64,000 bases of DNA from Ideonella sp. (lineage in GTDB: Bacteria > Pseudomonadota > Gammaproteobacteria > Burkholderiales > Burkholderiaceae_C), in NCBI GenBank assembly GCA_016721465.1, contig JADKIA010000031.1, forward strand, positions 618,334-682,333. The letters run 5' to 3'. The notes under the pieces are model-generated. The model made no database searches, was not told the origin of the DNA, and worked only from the letters and a program-made list of their open reading frames with translations. The first letter of the stretch is position 1; each line of letters begins with the position of its first letter. This document shows positions 8,620 to 17,219 of this stretch, in pieces. The translations under genes were made by a program, and so were the position numbers.

Positions 8620-9735
8620 ATGGCCGGCTCCACGCAAGTCTTCGAGCCCATCGCCAGCCGCCCGCCCCCGGTGCAGGTGCAAGGCGCCATCGCCTGGCTG
8701 CGCACCAACCTGTTCGACGGTTGGCGCAACACGGTGGCCACGCTGGTGGTGCTGGCGCTGCTGGCCTGGTGCATCCCCAAACTGGTCAGCTGGGCGGTCA
8801 TCCACGCCATCTTCGTTCCGGACAACGCCGCCTGCCGCGCGATGGCCGAGCACAGTGGGGCCTGCTGGGGTGTGGTGGCCGAGAAGTACCGGCTGATCCT
8901 GTTCGGGCGCTATCCGTTCGCCGAGCAATGGCGGCCGCTGGTGGCCTGTGTGCTGCTGGTCTGCCTGCTGGCGGTCAGCTGCTATCGCGGCTTCTGGAAG
9001 CTCTGGCTGCTGGCCGCGTGGGCTGTGGTGCTGCCGCTGTTCTTCCTGTTGATGTTTGGCGGCGTCGCGGGCCTGTCCACCGTGGAGACCTCGATGTGGG
9101 GCGGTTTCCCGCTCACGCTGCTGCTGTCCACCCTGAGCCTGGTAATGGCCTTTCCGCTGGCGATCCTGGTGGCGCTGGGGCGGCAATCGCGCATGCCGGG
9201 CATCCGCACGCTGTGTGTGCTGTATGTGGAGCTGATCCGCGGCGTGCCGCTGATCACCGTGCTGTTCATGGCCTCGTTCATGTTCCCGCTGTTCATGCCC
9301 GAGGGCAAGCAGATCGACGTGCTGCTGCGCGTGCTGGTGGGCATGACGCTGTTCACCGCGGCCTACCTGGCCGAGGTGGTGCGCGGCGGCCTGCAGGCCC
9401 TGCCCAAGGGTCAGGTGGAGGCGGCGCAGTCGCTGGGCCTGAGCAGCTGGCAGACCACCCGCAAGATCGTCTTGCCGCAGGCGCTGCGCCTGGTGGTGCC
9501 GGCGATCATGAACACCTTCATCGGCGCCTTCAAGGACACCTCGCTGGTCACCATCGTCAGCTTGTTCGACCTGACCGGCGCGTTGCAATTGGCGCTGGGC
9601 GATTCGAATTGGCGCAAGTTCTTCCTCGAAGGGCAGTTCTTCGTGGCCGGCATCTATTTCGTCTTCTGTTTCGCGATGTCGCGCTACAGCCAGTGGATCG
9701 AACGCCACCTCAACACCGGCACCCGCCGTCAGTGA
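8620..9735 (+). CDS. aapM: General L-amino-acid ABC transporter permease AapM
   Basis: Second permease of 371 residues. The coupling loop reads VEAAQSLGLSSWQTTRKIVL, followed by PQALRLVVPAIMN. The N-terminal region (about residues 30-150) carries the extra helices of the AapM/BztC branch. It forms the membrane channel with AapQ and is separated from aapQ by 4 bp and from aapP by 28 bp. No anomaly is seen. Confidence 0.92.
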   Translation: MAGSTQVFEPIASRPPPVQVQGAIAWLRTNLFDGWRNTVATLVVLALLAWCIPKLVSWAVIHAIFVPDNAACRAMAEHSGACWGVVAEKYRLILFGRYPFAEQWRPLVACVLLVCLLAVSCYRGFWKLWLLAAWAVVLPLFFLLMFGGVAGLSTVETSMWGGFPLTLLLSTLSLVMAFPLAILVALGRQSRMPGIRTLCVLYVELIRGVPLITVLFMASFMFPLFMPEGKQIDVLLRVLVGMTLFTAAYLAEVVRGGLQALPKGQVEAAQSLGLSSWQTTRKIVLPQALRLVVPAIMNTFIGAFKDTSLVTIVSLFDLTGALQLALGDSNWRKFFLEGQFFVAGIYFVFCFAMSRYSQWIERHLNTGTRRQ

Positions 9736-9763
9736 CCGTGCCTGCCCGTTTGGGACCTCGAAC

Positions 9764-10516
9764 ATGAGTACACCGCAGCAAAGCCCCATCATCGAGTTCA
9801 ACGGTGTCAACAAGTGGTATGGCCAGTTCCATGTGTTGCGCGACATCCAGCTCAAGGTCGCGCGCGGCGAGCGCATCGTCATCTGCGGGCCCTCTGGCTC
9901 GGGCAAGTCCACGTTGATCCGCTGCGTCAACCGGCTCGAAGAACACCAGTCCGGTGACCTGATCGTCGACGGCACCACGCTCACCGACGACCTGAAGGCC
10001 ATCGAGAAGGTGCGCAAGGAAGTGGGCATGGTGTTCCAGCAGTTCAATCTGTTCCCGCACCTCACCGTGCTGGAGAACCTGACGCTGGCGCCGATGTGGG
10101 TGGGCAAGATCCCGAAGAAGGAGGCCGAAGAGCGGGCGATGACGCAGTTGAAGCGCGTGCGCATCGCCGAGCAGGCCCACAAGTACCCGCTGCAGATGTC
10201 GGGTGGCCAGCAACAGCGCGTGGCCATCGCACGCGCGTTGTGTCTCACACCCAAGATCATGCTGTTCGACGAGCCGACGTCGGCGCTCGACCCGGAGATG
10301 ATCCAGGAGGTGCTGGACGTGATGGTGGAGTTGGCCGGCCTGGGCATCACGATGCTGTGCGTGACGCACGAGATGGCATTCGCCAAGGCCGTGGCCAACC
10401 GGGTGATCTTCATGGATCAGGGCCAGATCGTCGAGCAGGCGCCGCCGCACGAGTTCTTCGACAACCCGAAGAGCGAGCGCACCAAGGACTTCCTGTCCAA
10501 GATCCTTTCACATTGA
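9764..10516 (+). CDS. aapP: General L-amino-acid ABC transporter ATP-binding protein
   Basis: ATPase of 250 residues, closest in pattern to GlnQ/AapP. It has Walker A GPSGSGKST, Q-loop VFQQFNLFPHL, signature MSGGQQQRVAIARAL and Walker B IMLFDEPTSALD. It powers the AapJQM importer from the cytoplasmic face. It is the last gene of the operon, and its stop codon is followed at once by a GC-rich dispersed repeat that may also end or stabilise the transcript. Confidence 0.94.
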   Translation: MSTPQQSPIIEFNGVNKWYGQFHVLRDIQLKVARGERIVICGPSGSGKSTLIRCVNRLEEHQSGDLIVDGTTLTDDLKAIEKVRKEVGMVFQQFNLFPHLTVLENLTLAPMWVGKIPKKEAEERAMTQLKRVRIAEQAHKYPLQMSGGQQQRVAIARALCLTPKIMLFDEPTSALDPEMIQEVLDVMVELAGLGITMLCVTHEMAFAKAVANRVIFMDQGQIVEQAPPHEFFDNPKSERTKDFLSKILSH

Positions 10517-10600
10517 CCCCCCGGAGCGCCAGCGGCGCTTCCCCCCAAGGGGAGCGACCCCGGTGGCCCGGCAAAGCCGGTTCCACGGCGTCCGCTGGCT
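10517..10600. repeat. GC-rich dispersed element after aapP
   Basis: Directly after the aapP stop: a C6 run, a short inverted repeat (GGAGCGCCAGCGGCGCTTCC), CCCCCCAAGGGG, and the palindrome CCGGCAAAGCCGG (10568-10580). Elements of this layout are common between genes in Comamonadaceae (established pattern, recalled, not searched). It may work as a 3' hairpin. Confidence 0.55.
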
Positions 10601-10613
10601 AAGGAGACTCCGC

Positions 10614-11159
10614 GTGGTGTCGGTCGACTTCGATGGGGCAGGCGACGCGCTGCCGCGCCCGCACGCCAACTGCTACTGGCTGCTGCCGGGCCTGGTGCTG
10701 GCCGGCGAGCATCCCGGTGCCGACCATTCTCAGCCCTGGCCCGGCCGTATCGCCGCGTTGCATCGGGCGGGCATCCTGGTGTGGCTCAACCTCACCCAGG
10801 CCACCGAGCCCCTGCCGGACTACAGCGTCGCGCTGCCCGCTGACGCCGTGGCGCACCGCGCCCCGATCGCGGACTTCGGCGTGCCGGATGTTCCGACCAT
10901 GCGCAGCATCTTGAGCCTGCTGGATGCTGCCATTCAGGATCAGCGTCCGGTCTACCTGCACTGCCACGGCGGCATCGGCCGCACCGGCACGGTGGTGGGC
11001 TGCTGGCTGCGCGAGCAAGGCCTGAGCGGCGAACAGGCGCTCGCGCTGCTGGCGCGCAAGTGGCAGGTGATGGCCAAGCGCGACCGCGCGCCTGAGTCAC
11101 CCGAGACCGAGGCGCAATGCGAGTTCATCCGCCATTGGGTGCCCGTGAAGCGGGCCTGA
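10614..11159 (+). CDS. Protein-tyrosine / dual-specificity phosphatase-like protein
   Basis: Protein of 181 residues with the phosphatase P-loop HCHGGIGRTG (Cys-x5-Arg) near residue 120. An upstream DFGVPD segment supplies the probable general-acid Asp. The architecture is that of small cyclin-dependent-kinase-inhibitor-3-like or DSP phosphatases. The GTG at 10614 follows AAGGAG at 10601-10606 with a 7-base spacer; an ATG at 10563 would read through the dispersed repeat, so it is not used. It is between aapP and pyrC on the same strand, 34 bp before pyrC. The substrate is unknown. Confidence 0.82.
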   Translation: MVSVDFDGAGDALPRPHANCYWLLPGLVLAGEHPGADHSQPWPGRIAALHRAGILVWLNLTQATEPLPDYSVALPADAVAHRAPIADFGVPDVPTMRSILSLLDAAIQDQRPVYLHCHGGIGRTGTVVGCWLREQGLSGEQALALLARKWQVMAKRDRAPESPETEAQCEFIRHWVPVKRA

Positions 11160-11193
11160 GGTTCGACCGGCGTGTGGGTGAGAAAATCCTCGG

Positions 11194-12228
11194 ATGACCC
11201 TGCAAGCGCTCACCCTCACCCGCCCGGACGACTGGCACCTGCACGTGCGCGACGGCGCCGCCATGGCTGCCGTGGTGCCGCACACCGCGCGCCAGTTCGG
11301 CCGCGCGATCATCATGCCCAACCTGAAGCCGCCGGTGACCACCACGGCCGCGGCCTTGGCCTACCGCGAGCGCATCCTCGCGGCGCTGCCCGCAGGGGTG
11401 GACTTCACGCCACTGATGACGCTGTACCTCACCGACAACACCCCGCCCGACGAAATCGCCCGCGCACGAGACGCCGGCGTGGTGGCCCTCAAGCTGTATC
11501 CGGCCGGCGCGACCACCAACAGCGACGCCGGCGTCACCGACATCCGCAAGACCTACCCCGTGCTGGAGGCCATGCAGCGCGCCGGCTTGAAGCTGCTGGT
11601 GCATGGCGAAGTCACCGACCCCGAGGTGGACCTGTTCGACCGCGAGGCGGTGTTCATCGACCGTGTGATGCAGCCACTGCGGCGCGACCTGCCCGAGCTG
11701 AAGGTGGTGTTCGAGCACATCACGACGAAAGAGGCCGCGCAGTACGTGGCCGATGCCGATGCGCACACGGCCGCCACGATCACCGCACACCACCTGCTCT
11801 ACAACCGCAACGCGATCTTCCTGGGTGGACTGCGGCCGCACTACTACTGCCTGCCGGTGCTCAAGCGCGAGAGCCACCGCCAGGCGCTGCTGGCCGCGGC
11901 CACCTCGGGCAACGCGCGCTTCTTTCTCGGCACCGACAGCGCTCCGCATGCGGCGGCGCTGAAGGAGGCCTCGGTGTGCGGCGCCGGCTGCTTCACCGCG
12001 CTGAGCGCGCTGGAGCTCTACGCCGAGGCCTTCGAGTCGGCCGGCGCGCTGGATCAGCTCGAGGCCTTTGCCAGCTTCAACGGCGCAGATTTCTATGGCC
12101 TGCCGCGCAACACCGGCACGCTGACGCTGCGGCGCGAGGCCTGGACGCTGCCCGAGAGCCTGCCGTTCGGCGACGCGGCGCTCAAGCCGCTGCGTGGCGG
12201 CGAGGCGCTGTCCTGGCGCATGACGTGA
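11194..12228 (+). CDS. pyrC: Dihydroorotase
   Basis: Zinc amidohydrolase of 344 residues that cyclises N-carbamoyl-aspartate to dihydroorotate in pyrimidine synthesis. The class II (PyrC) pattern is complete: DDWHLHVRDG metal-binding start, ALKLYPAGATTNSDAGV with the carbamylated lysine, HGEVTD, ITAHHLLYNRN and the GTDSAPH metal-site Asp. Length equals the family norm. It starts 34 bp after the phosphatase gene. The 3' end converges with the broken FAD gene with only 7 bp between them. Confidence 0.95.
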   Translation: MTLQALTLTRPDDWHLHVRDGAAMAAVVPHTARQFGRAIIMPNLKPPVTTTAAALAYRERILAALPAGVDFTPLMTLYLTDNTPPDEIARARDAGVVALKLYPAGATTNSDAGVTDIRKTYPVLEAMQRAGLKLLVHGEVTDPEVDLFDREAVFIDRVMQPLRRDLPELKVVFEHITTKEAAQYVADADAHTAATITAHHLLYNRNAIFLGGLRPHYYCLPVLKRESHRQALLAAATSGNARFFLGTDSAPHAAALKEASVCGAGCFTALSALELYAEAFESAGALDQLEAFASFNGADFYGLPRNTGTLTLRREAWTLPESLPFGDAALKPLRGGEALSWRMT

Positions 12229-12235
12229 CCGCGCC

Positions 12236-12951
12236 CTAGCCGGCCGCCGGCGCAGGATCGGGCGGACAAACGTTCAAATTGAGCGGCCTCAGGCGCCGGC
12301 GACGCCGGCTGCGCTGTTGGCGCCGAGTGCGCGCAAGGCTTCGCGCCTGCGCGTCGATGCCCTCCAGGCGCGTGGCAGCGAGCGGGTGCTCGATCACGCC
12401 GGGGTGCGCCGCCAGCGCCGGGTTGAACGGCGGCGGCAGCCGCGGCGGCGGGTTGCCGTTGGCGATGAACAGCAGATCGCAGCGCAGCGACAGCCCGCCG
12501 TGCGTGGCCACCCGCAGTGGCGCGTCCGGCGCCGACAGGCCCAGCGCCAGGTCGCGCACGCAGGTGATGCGCGGGCCGCTGGCCGGCCTGTGGCTGTGCC
12601 GCTGCAGCGTTTGCTCGAAGTAGCGGCCGATGTCGCCGCGGCGCAGGAACACGCCGCCATCGGGCCGCAGCGCCTGCGGGTTTTGCTCGAGCAGGCGCTC
12701 GCGGCGCACCCAGTGGCTCAGGTGCCAGGCGTCATCGGGCAGCAGTGAATGCGCGAAGGTCGGCGCGTTGAGTCGGCGGTCGGAATCGGTGCTGCGGCAG
12801 GCCATGCCCCGGCCCAGCCGCTCGGCCGGATCGATGACCGTGACGTGCAGCGGCCGCGTGCTGCGCCGCACCAGCTGGATCGCCGCACAGGCGCCGGCAA
12901 ACCCGCGCCGACGATGACCACCTCGCGCCGGGCGGGCGGCGCAGTTCTCAC
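12236..12951 (-). pseudogene. FAD/NAD(P)-binding protein, frameshifted and short
   Basis: Remnant of a FAD/NAD(P)-binding oxidoreductase of the HcaR/YdhS-like COG4529 type. A GTG overlapping the YCII stop begins VRTAPPARREVVIVGAG, a Rossmann nucleotide-binding start. After GAG the frame is lost: restoring one T in the TTT run near 12901 gives FAGACAAIQLVRRSTRPL and joins the larger frame downstream (LHVTVIDPAERLGRGMACR). The protein ends after about 238 residues in an Arg-rich tail, whereas the family has 450 or more, so the C-terminal half is missing. The first shift may be a sequence error; the missing half looks like real loss. Confidence 0.65.
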
Positions 12952-13298
12952 ATCCCGGGCACCGGCAGACATTCCATCACCTCCACGCCCTCGCCCGGAA
13001 ACAGGCTGAAGTGCGGGTGGCCGATGAACAGCTGCGCCGCCGCTTCCTGCGATTCGGCTTGCACGATGCTGAAGCCGCCCATGTGGTTGCGGATGTCCGA
13101 GATGCCGCCCGGGCCGATCAGCTTGGTGCGACCGAGCGGCCCGCCCATGTCGACGATGTCGGCCTGGTGCTCGCGCGCCCATTGGTGCCAGGCCGCCATG
13201 CCGGCCTGCTGGCGCGCGCCGCGTTCGGCGTCGGTGAGGCCCTCCCAGCGCGCAAGTGCGGCGGGCGAGCCGGTGAAGATGGCGAGAAAGCGTTTCAT
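12948..13298 (-). CDS. YCII-related domain protein
   Basis: Small protein of 116 residues (MKRFLAIFTG start) with a dimeric ferredoxin-like alpha/beta YCII fold. The family is related to muconolactone isomerases and carries a conserved His and Asp; here an Asp and Gly block (ADIVDMGGPLGRTKLIG) and the late FIGHPHFSLFPGEGVEVMEC match the domain. Biological role unknown. The stop overlaps the GTG of the broken FAD gene (GTGA), so the two formed an operon. It is divergent from the acylase gene at 13398. Confidence 0.8.
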   Translation of the reverse strand: MKRFLAIFTGSPAALARWEGLTDAERGARQQAGMAAWHQWAREHQADIVDMGGPLGRTKLIGPGGISDIRNHMGGFSIVQAESQEAAAQLFIGHPHFSLFPGEGVEVMECLPVPGM

Positions 13299-13397
13299 CG
13301 TTGTCTCCGATCAAAGCAAGCTGGGTTGGCGAGTGTAATGAGCGGCGCGCGTGTATCCTGCCCACGTGCCGAAGAGAGCACGAACGAGGAGACCCCG

Positions 13398-15746
13398 ATG
13401 AACCGCGTCCCAATGGCCCCGCTTTGTGCCGCCGCGGCGGCCGTCCTGCTGGGCGCCTGCGCCAGCCCGCCGCCTGCCGGCCTGGCCGCGCGCAGCGTCA
13501 CGATCCAGCGCACCGCCCACGGCGTGCCGCACATCACCGCACCCGATCTGGAGACGCTGGCCTATGGTGCCGCCTACGCGCACGCCCAGGACAATGTGTG
13601 CCAGACCGCGCGCCAGCTCATCACCGCGCGCGGCGAGCGCTCGCGCTGGTTCGGCGCGGCGCAGCCCGGCCTGATGGGCCGGCGCATGCTGCCCAACGAA
13701 GTGAGCGACTTCTTCATCGCCGCGCACATGGACGACGCCGCGCTGGCGCGCGCCTGGGCCGCCACCAGCGCCGACGCGCAGGCCCTCAACCGCGGCTATG
13801 TGGCCGGCTACAACCGCTTCCTGGCCGATCAGGCCGGCCGCCTGCCCGCCGATTGCCAGGGCCAGCCCTGGGTGCGGCCGATGAGCGCGGCCGACTTCAA
13901 CCGCCTGAGCGAGATGACGATGGTGCAGGCCGGCGTGCTGGCGCTGGCCGACGCGGTGGTCGGCGCGCAGCCGCCGGCCGTCACCGGTGTGGCGCTGCCG
14001 CCGCCGGCCACGCTGACCGACGCGGCGCAGGCCATGCGCGAGGCCGGGCTGCTCGATTCGCCGCTGGGCTCGAACGCCTGGGCCTTCGGCCGCGACACCA
14101 CCGCCAACGGCCGCGGCATGCTGCTGGGCAATCCGCACTTTCCGTGGATGGGCGTCAACCGCTTCTGGATGCTGCACGCCACCGTGCCGGGGCAGGTCGA
14201 TTCGATGGGCGCCACCACCGGCTTCAGCGGCCTGCCCAGCATCGGCTTCAACAAGGACGTGGCCTGGTCGCACACCGTCTCCACCGGCAAGCGCTTCACG
14301 CTGCACGAGCTGACGCTGGTGAGCGGAGACCCGACCAGCTACCTGGTCGACGGCCGGCCCGAGAAGATGACGCCGCGCGACGTCGCCATCGCCGTGTCGG
14401 GCGAGGGTGGGCAGGTGTCGAACAAGTCCCGCCGCCTCTGGTCCACCCGCTGGGGCCCGGTCCTGGTGATTCCGCGCGCCGGCCTGAACTGGACCGCCAA
14501 GACGGCCTACGCGATTCAGGACGCCAATGCCGGCAACGCCCGCTTCGTCGACAGCTGGCTCGGCTTCAACCGCGCCGCCAGCGTGCAGGAGCTGCGCGCC
14601 GCGCATGCCAACCTGGGCATCCCGTGGGTCAACACGCTGGCCGCTGACCGCCACGGCAATGCGATGTATGCCGACGTCAGCGTGGTGCCCGATGTCGATG
14701 CCGCTCAGATTGAACGTTGTGCACCGAGCGCGGCCGCGGCCGCGCTGCGCGGGCCGACCGGCCTCGTCGTGCTCGACGGCAGCAAATCGGATTGCGGCTG
14801 GCAGCGCGACCCGGCCTCGCCGGTGCCGGGTCTGACGCCGATCGCCCGCATGGCGGTGGCCATCCGCAGCGACTGGGTGCACAACAGCAACGACGGTTTC
14901 TTCTACACCCACCCGACGCAGGCCTGGGGCCTGATCTCGCCGATGGTGGGCGACGATGTGATGCGCCGCCCGCGCACCCGTGCCGGCTTGAACGAGATCC
15001 CCGAGCTGATCGCGCGCGGCAAGGTCACTCTGCCGGCGATCCAGGCCCAGCTCTTCAACAACCGCAACACCCTGGCCCAGGTGGTGCTGCCCGATTTGCT
15101 GCAGGCTTGCGCGGCCGGCGCGCCGAATGCCGAGGCCGCCGATGGCTGCCAGGCGCTGCGCGGCTGGGACCGCCACAACCATGTCGACTCGCGCGGTGCG
15201 CACCTGTTCCGCGAGTTCTGGCGCGCCATCAACGCGCTGCCGGGGCTGCACCGCGTGCCGTTCGACCGCGCTCGGCCCACGGCCACGCCCGACGGCCTGA
15301 ACCTGGCCACGCCGGCCGTGGCCGCCAAGGTGTGGGAGGCGCTGACGCAGGCCGTGCGCAACGTGCGGGGCGCCGGCTTTGCGCTCGATGCGCCGCTGGG
15401 CAGCGTGCAGCGGCCGCTACACACCGATGAGCCGATCGCGCTGCACGGCGGCGACGAGATCGAAGGCGTGCTGAACAACCTGGGCAACCAGTTCGCGCCC
15501 GGCATCTCGCCGCGCGGGCTGCGCATCGACTACGGCAGCAGCTATGTGCAGACCGTCACCTTCGACGAGCGCGGCCCGCTGGCCCAGGCCATCCTCACCT
15601 ACAGCCAGAGCACCGACCCGGCGTCACCGCACTACGCCGACCAGACGCGCCTGTACTCGCGCAAGGAATGGCCGGTGTTGCCCTTCCATGCCGACGACGT
15701 GGCGCGCGCGCGCATCGGCGAGGTGCTGACGTTGACCCGGCCCTGA
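13398..15746 (+). CDS. Penicillin acylase family lipoprotein (AHL acylase / PvdQ-like)
   Basis: Ntn-hydrolase precursor of 782 residues. The N-terminus has a lipoprotein signal with lipobox LLGAC (Cys about residue 18). The alpha chain (about 20-210) includes GVPHITAPDLETLAYGAAYA. Self-cleavage should free the nucleophile Ser at LGSNAWAFGRD, followed by GNPHFPWMGVNRFW, the pattern of AHL acylases and aculeacin A acylase. The family hydrolyses amide-linked fatty acids of acyl-homoserine lactones, siderophore precursors or lipopeptides; the substrate cannot be fixed. It is divergent from the YCII gene and convergent with cysK (8 bp apart). Confidence 0.88.
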   Translation: MNRVPMAPLCAAAAAVLLGACASPPPAGLAARSVTIQRTAHGVPHITAPDLETLAYGAAYAHAQDNVCQTARQLITARGERSRWFGAAQPGLMGRRMLPNEVSDFFIAAHMDDAALARAWAATSADAQALNRGYVAGYNRFLADQAGRLPADCQGQPWVRPMSAADFNRLSEMTMVQAGVLALADAVVGAQPPAVTGVALPPPATLTDAAQAMREAGLLDSPLGSNAWAFGRDTTANGRGMLLGNPHFPWMGVNRFWMLHATVPGQVDSMGATTGFSGLPSIGFNKDVAWSHTVSTGKRFTLHELTLVSGDPTSYLVDGRPEKMTPRDVAIAVSGEGGQVSNKSRRLWSTRWGPVLVIPRAGLNWTAKTAYAIQDANAGNARFVDSWLGFNRAASVQELRAAHANLGIPWVNTLAADRHGNAMYADVSVVPDVDAAQIERCAPSAAAAALRGPTGLVVLDGSKSDCGWQRDPASPVPGLTPIARMAVAIRSDWVHNSNDGFFYTHPTQAWGLISPMVGDDVMRRPRTRAGLNEIPELIARGKVTLPAIQAQLFNNRNTLAQVVLPDLLQACAAGAPNAEAADGCQALRGWDRHNHVDSRGAHLFREFWRAINALPGLHRVPFDRARPTATPDGLNLATPAVAAKVWEALTQAVRNVRGAGFALDAPLGSVQRPLHTDEPIALHGGDEIEGVLNNLGNQFAPGISPRGLRIDYGSSYVQTVTFDERGPLAQAILTYSQSTDPASPHYADQTRLYSRKEWPVLPFHADDVARARIGEVLTLTRP

Positions 15747-15754
15747 GGTATCTC

Positions 15755-16672
15755 TCACGCCGGCAAGAACCCCTCGATCGACAGGTAGCGCTCGCCCGTG
15801 TCGTAGTTGAAGCCCAGCACACGCGCGCCGGCGCCCAGCTCGGGCAGCTTCTGTGCGATGGCCGCCAGCGTGGCGCCGCTGGAGATGCCCACCAGCATGC
15901 CCTCTTCGCGGGCGCAGCGGCGGGCCATCTCGCGGGCCGGTTCGGCGTCCACCTGGATCACGCCATCGAGCAAGGCCACGTGCAGATTGGCCGGCACGAA
16001 GCCCGCGCCGATGCCCTGGATGGGGTGCGGGCTGGGGGCGCCGCCGCTGATCACGGGTGAGGCGGCGGGCTCGACTGCAAAGACCTTGAGCTCGGGCCAG
16101 GCCTCCTTCAGCACCGTGGCGCAGCCGCTCAGGTGGCCGCCGGTGCCCACGCCGGTGATCAGCGCATCCAGGCCTTCCGGGAAGGCGCGCAGGATCTCCT
16201 GCGCCGTGGTGCGCATGTGCACCATCACGTTGGCCGGATTCTCGAACTGCTGCGGCATCCAGGCGCCGGGCGTCTGCGCCACCAGCTCCTGCGCACGGGC
16301 GATCGAGCCTTTCATGCCTTTCTCGCGCGGCGTCAGGTCGAACGTTGCCCCGTAGGCCAGCATCAGGCGCCGGCGCTCGATGCTCATGCTGTCGGGCATC
16401 ACCAGCACCAGCTTGTAGCCCCTCACCGCGGCCACCATGGCCAGGCCGATGCCGGTGTTGCCGGAAGTGGGTTCGATGATGGTGCCGCCGGGCTTGAGCG
16501 CGCCGCTCTTTTCGGCGTCCTCCACCATCGCCAGGGCGATGCGGTCCTTGATCGACCCGCCCGGGTTGCTGCGCTCGGATTTGACCCACACCAGCGCGTC
16601 GGGGCCGAACAGGCGGTTGATGCGCACGTGCGGCGTGTTGCCGATGGTGGCGAGGATGTTCTGGGCTTTCAT
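15755..16672 (-). CDS. cysK: Cysteine synthase (O-acetylserine sulfhydrylase)
   Basis: Protein of 305 residues of the PLP fold II family. The PLP lysine is in NPGGSIKDRIAL, followed by the substrate-loop PTSGNTGIGLAM, the phosphate-binding GVGTGGHLSG and the late SSGATLAA. It condenses O-acetylserine with sulfide to make cysteine. The N-terminus (NILATIGNTPHVRINRLF) matches CysK more than CysM, though the two are hard to part by eye. Divergent from rnpB, with 35 bp between them, and convergent with the acylase gene. Confidence 0.92.
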   Translation of the reverse strand: MKAQNILATIGNTPHVRINRLFGPDALVWVKSERSNPGGSIKDRIALAMVEDAEKSGALKPGGTIIEPTSGNTGIGLAMVAAVRGYKLVLVMPDSMSIERRRLMLAYGATFDLTPREKGMKGSIARAQELVAQTPGAWMPQQFENPANVMVHMRTTAQEILRAFPEGLDALITGVGTGGHLSGCATVLKEAWPELKVFAVEPAASPVISGGAPSPHPIQGIGAGFVPANLHVALLDGVIQVDAEPAREMARRCAREEGMLVGISSGATLAAIAQKLPELGAGARVLGFNYDTGERYLSIEGFLPA

Positions 16673-16695
16673 GGGGGCTCTCCTTGATCAGCCGC

Positions 16696-16701
16696 GATAA
16701 T
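16696..16701 (+). promoter_or_regulatory. Candidate -10 box of rnpB
   Basis: GATAAT within GCGATAATCGC, ending 6 bases before the mature rnpB 5' end, which is the expected spacing for direct initiation at the RNA start. The same GCGATAATCG decamer precedes the amino-acid transporter operon at 44743. Confidence 0.55.
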
Positions 16702-16707
16702 CGCATG

Positions 16708-17156
16708 GTGAAGCAAGCCAGACCGCCGCTGGGGCAATCGTCGAAAGGCGGCCCTGGAGGAAGGTCCGGACTGCACAGGGCAGCGTAGCAGCTAACGGCT
16801 GTCCACCGCGAGGTGAGGATCAGAGCAACAGAGACGAGTCGAGGCGGGTCACCGTACCGGGTGGTCTGTGAGGCGCCGGCGAAAGTCGGCGGCCAGGCGG
16901 CTGCGAAGCCGACTGGTTAGAGCGCAAGCTCGAAACCGAACAGCCACCCGATGCGGCTCTGCCGCATCGGGTGAAACGGGCAATCTCTACGCGCAGCAAC
17001 ACCGAATAGGCACACATTGATCTGGCCCGGGGAGTGTGCGGGTAGGTGGCATCGAGCCGGGTGGGCGACCCCCGGCCCAGAGGAATGGCGGTCACGCCAC
17101 TGTCCGTCGCAAGGCGGGCGGCGGCGCACAGAATCCGGCCTATCGGCTCGCTTCAC
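16708..17156 (+). ncRNA. rnpB: RNase P RNA, class A
   Basis: About 449 nt. The ends pair perfectly as helix P1 (GTGAAGC at 16708 with GCTTCAC ending at 17156). The conserved core is present: GAGGAAGGTCCGGACTGCAC, AGAGCAACAGAGACGA, and GGTGAAACGGGCAATCTC with GCAACACCGAATAGGC. The 3' side ends with ACAGAATCCGGCC before P1. It is the catalytic RNA that matures tRNA 5' ends. A GATAAT (16696-16701) lies just upstream, and a T5 run follows the 3' end (from 17159). Coding frames across this stretch are spurious. Confidence 0.95.
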
Positions 17157-17219
17157 ACTTTTTCCTCGGCAGGTGGCGCGCGTCGGCCACCGGCCTTCAA
17201 TCCTCAGGACGCGCCACGC

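Noticed and set aside
6789..8825. Minus-strand open frame of 678 codons across aapJ and aapQ
   Set aside because: Histidine/glutamine/arginine-rich shadow; the plus-strand transporter operon explains the region fully.
13311..15251. Minus-strand open frame of 646 codons antisense to the acylase gene
   Set aside because: Mirror of a high-GC gene; no motif, no ribosome-binding site and no conserved sequence seen.
15755..16672. Cystathionine beta-synthase instead of cysteine synthase
   Set aside because: No N-terminal heme domain or C-terminal CBS domain; length of 305 and the NPGGSIKDR/TSGNTGIG motifs match CysK.
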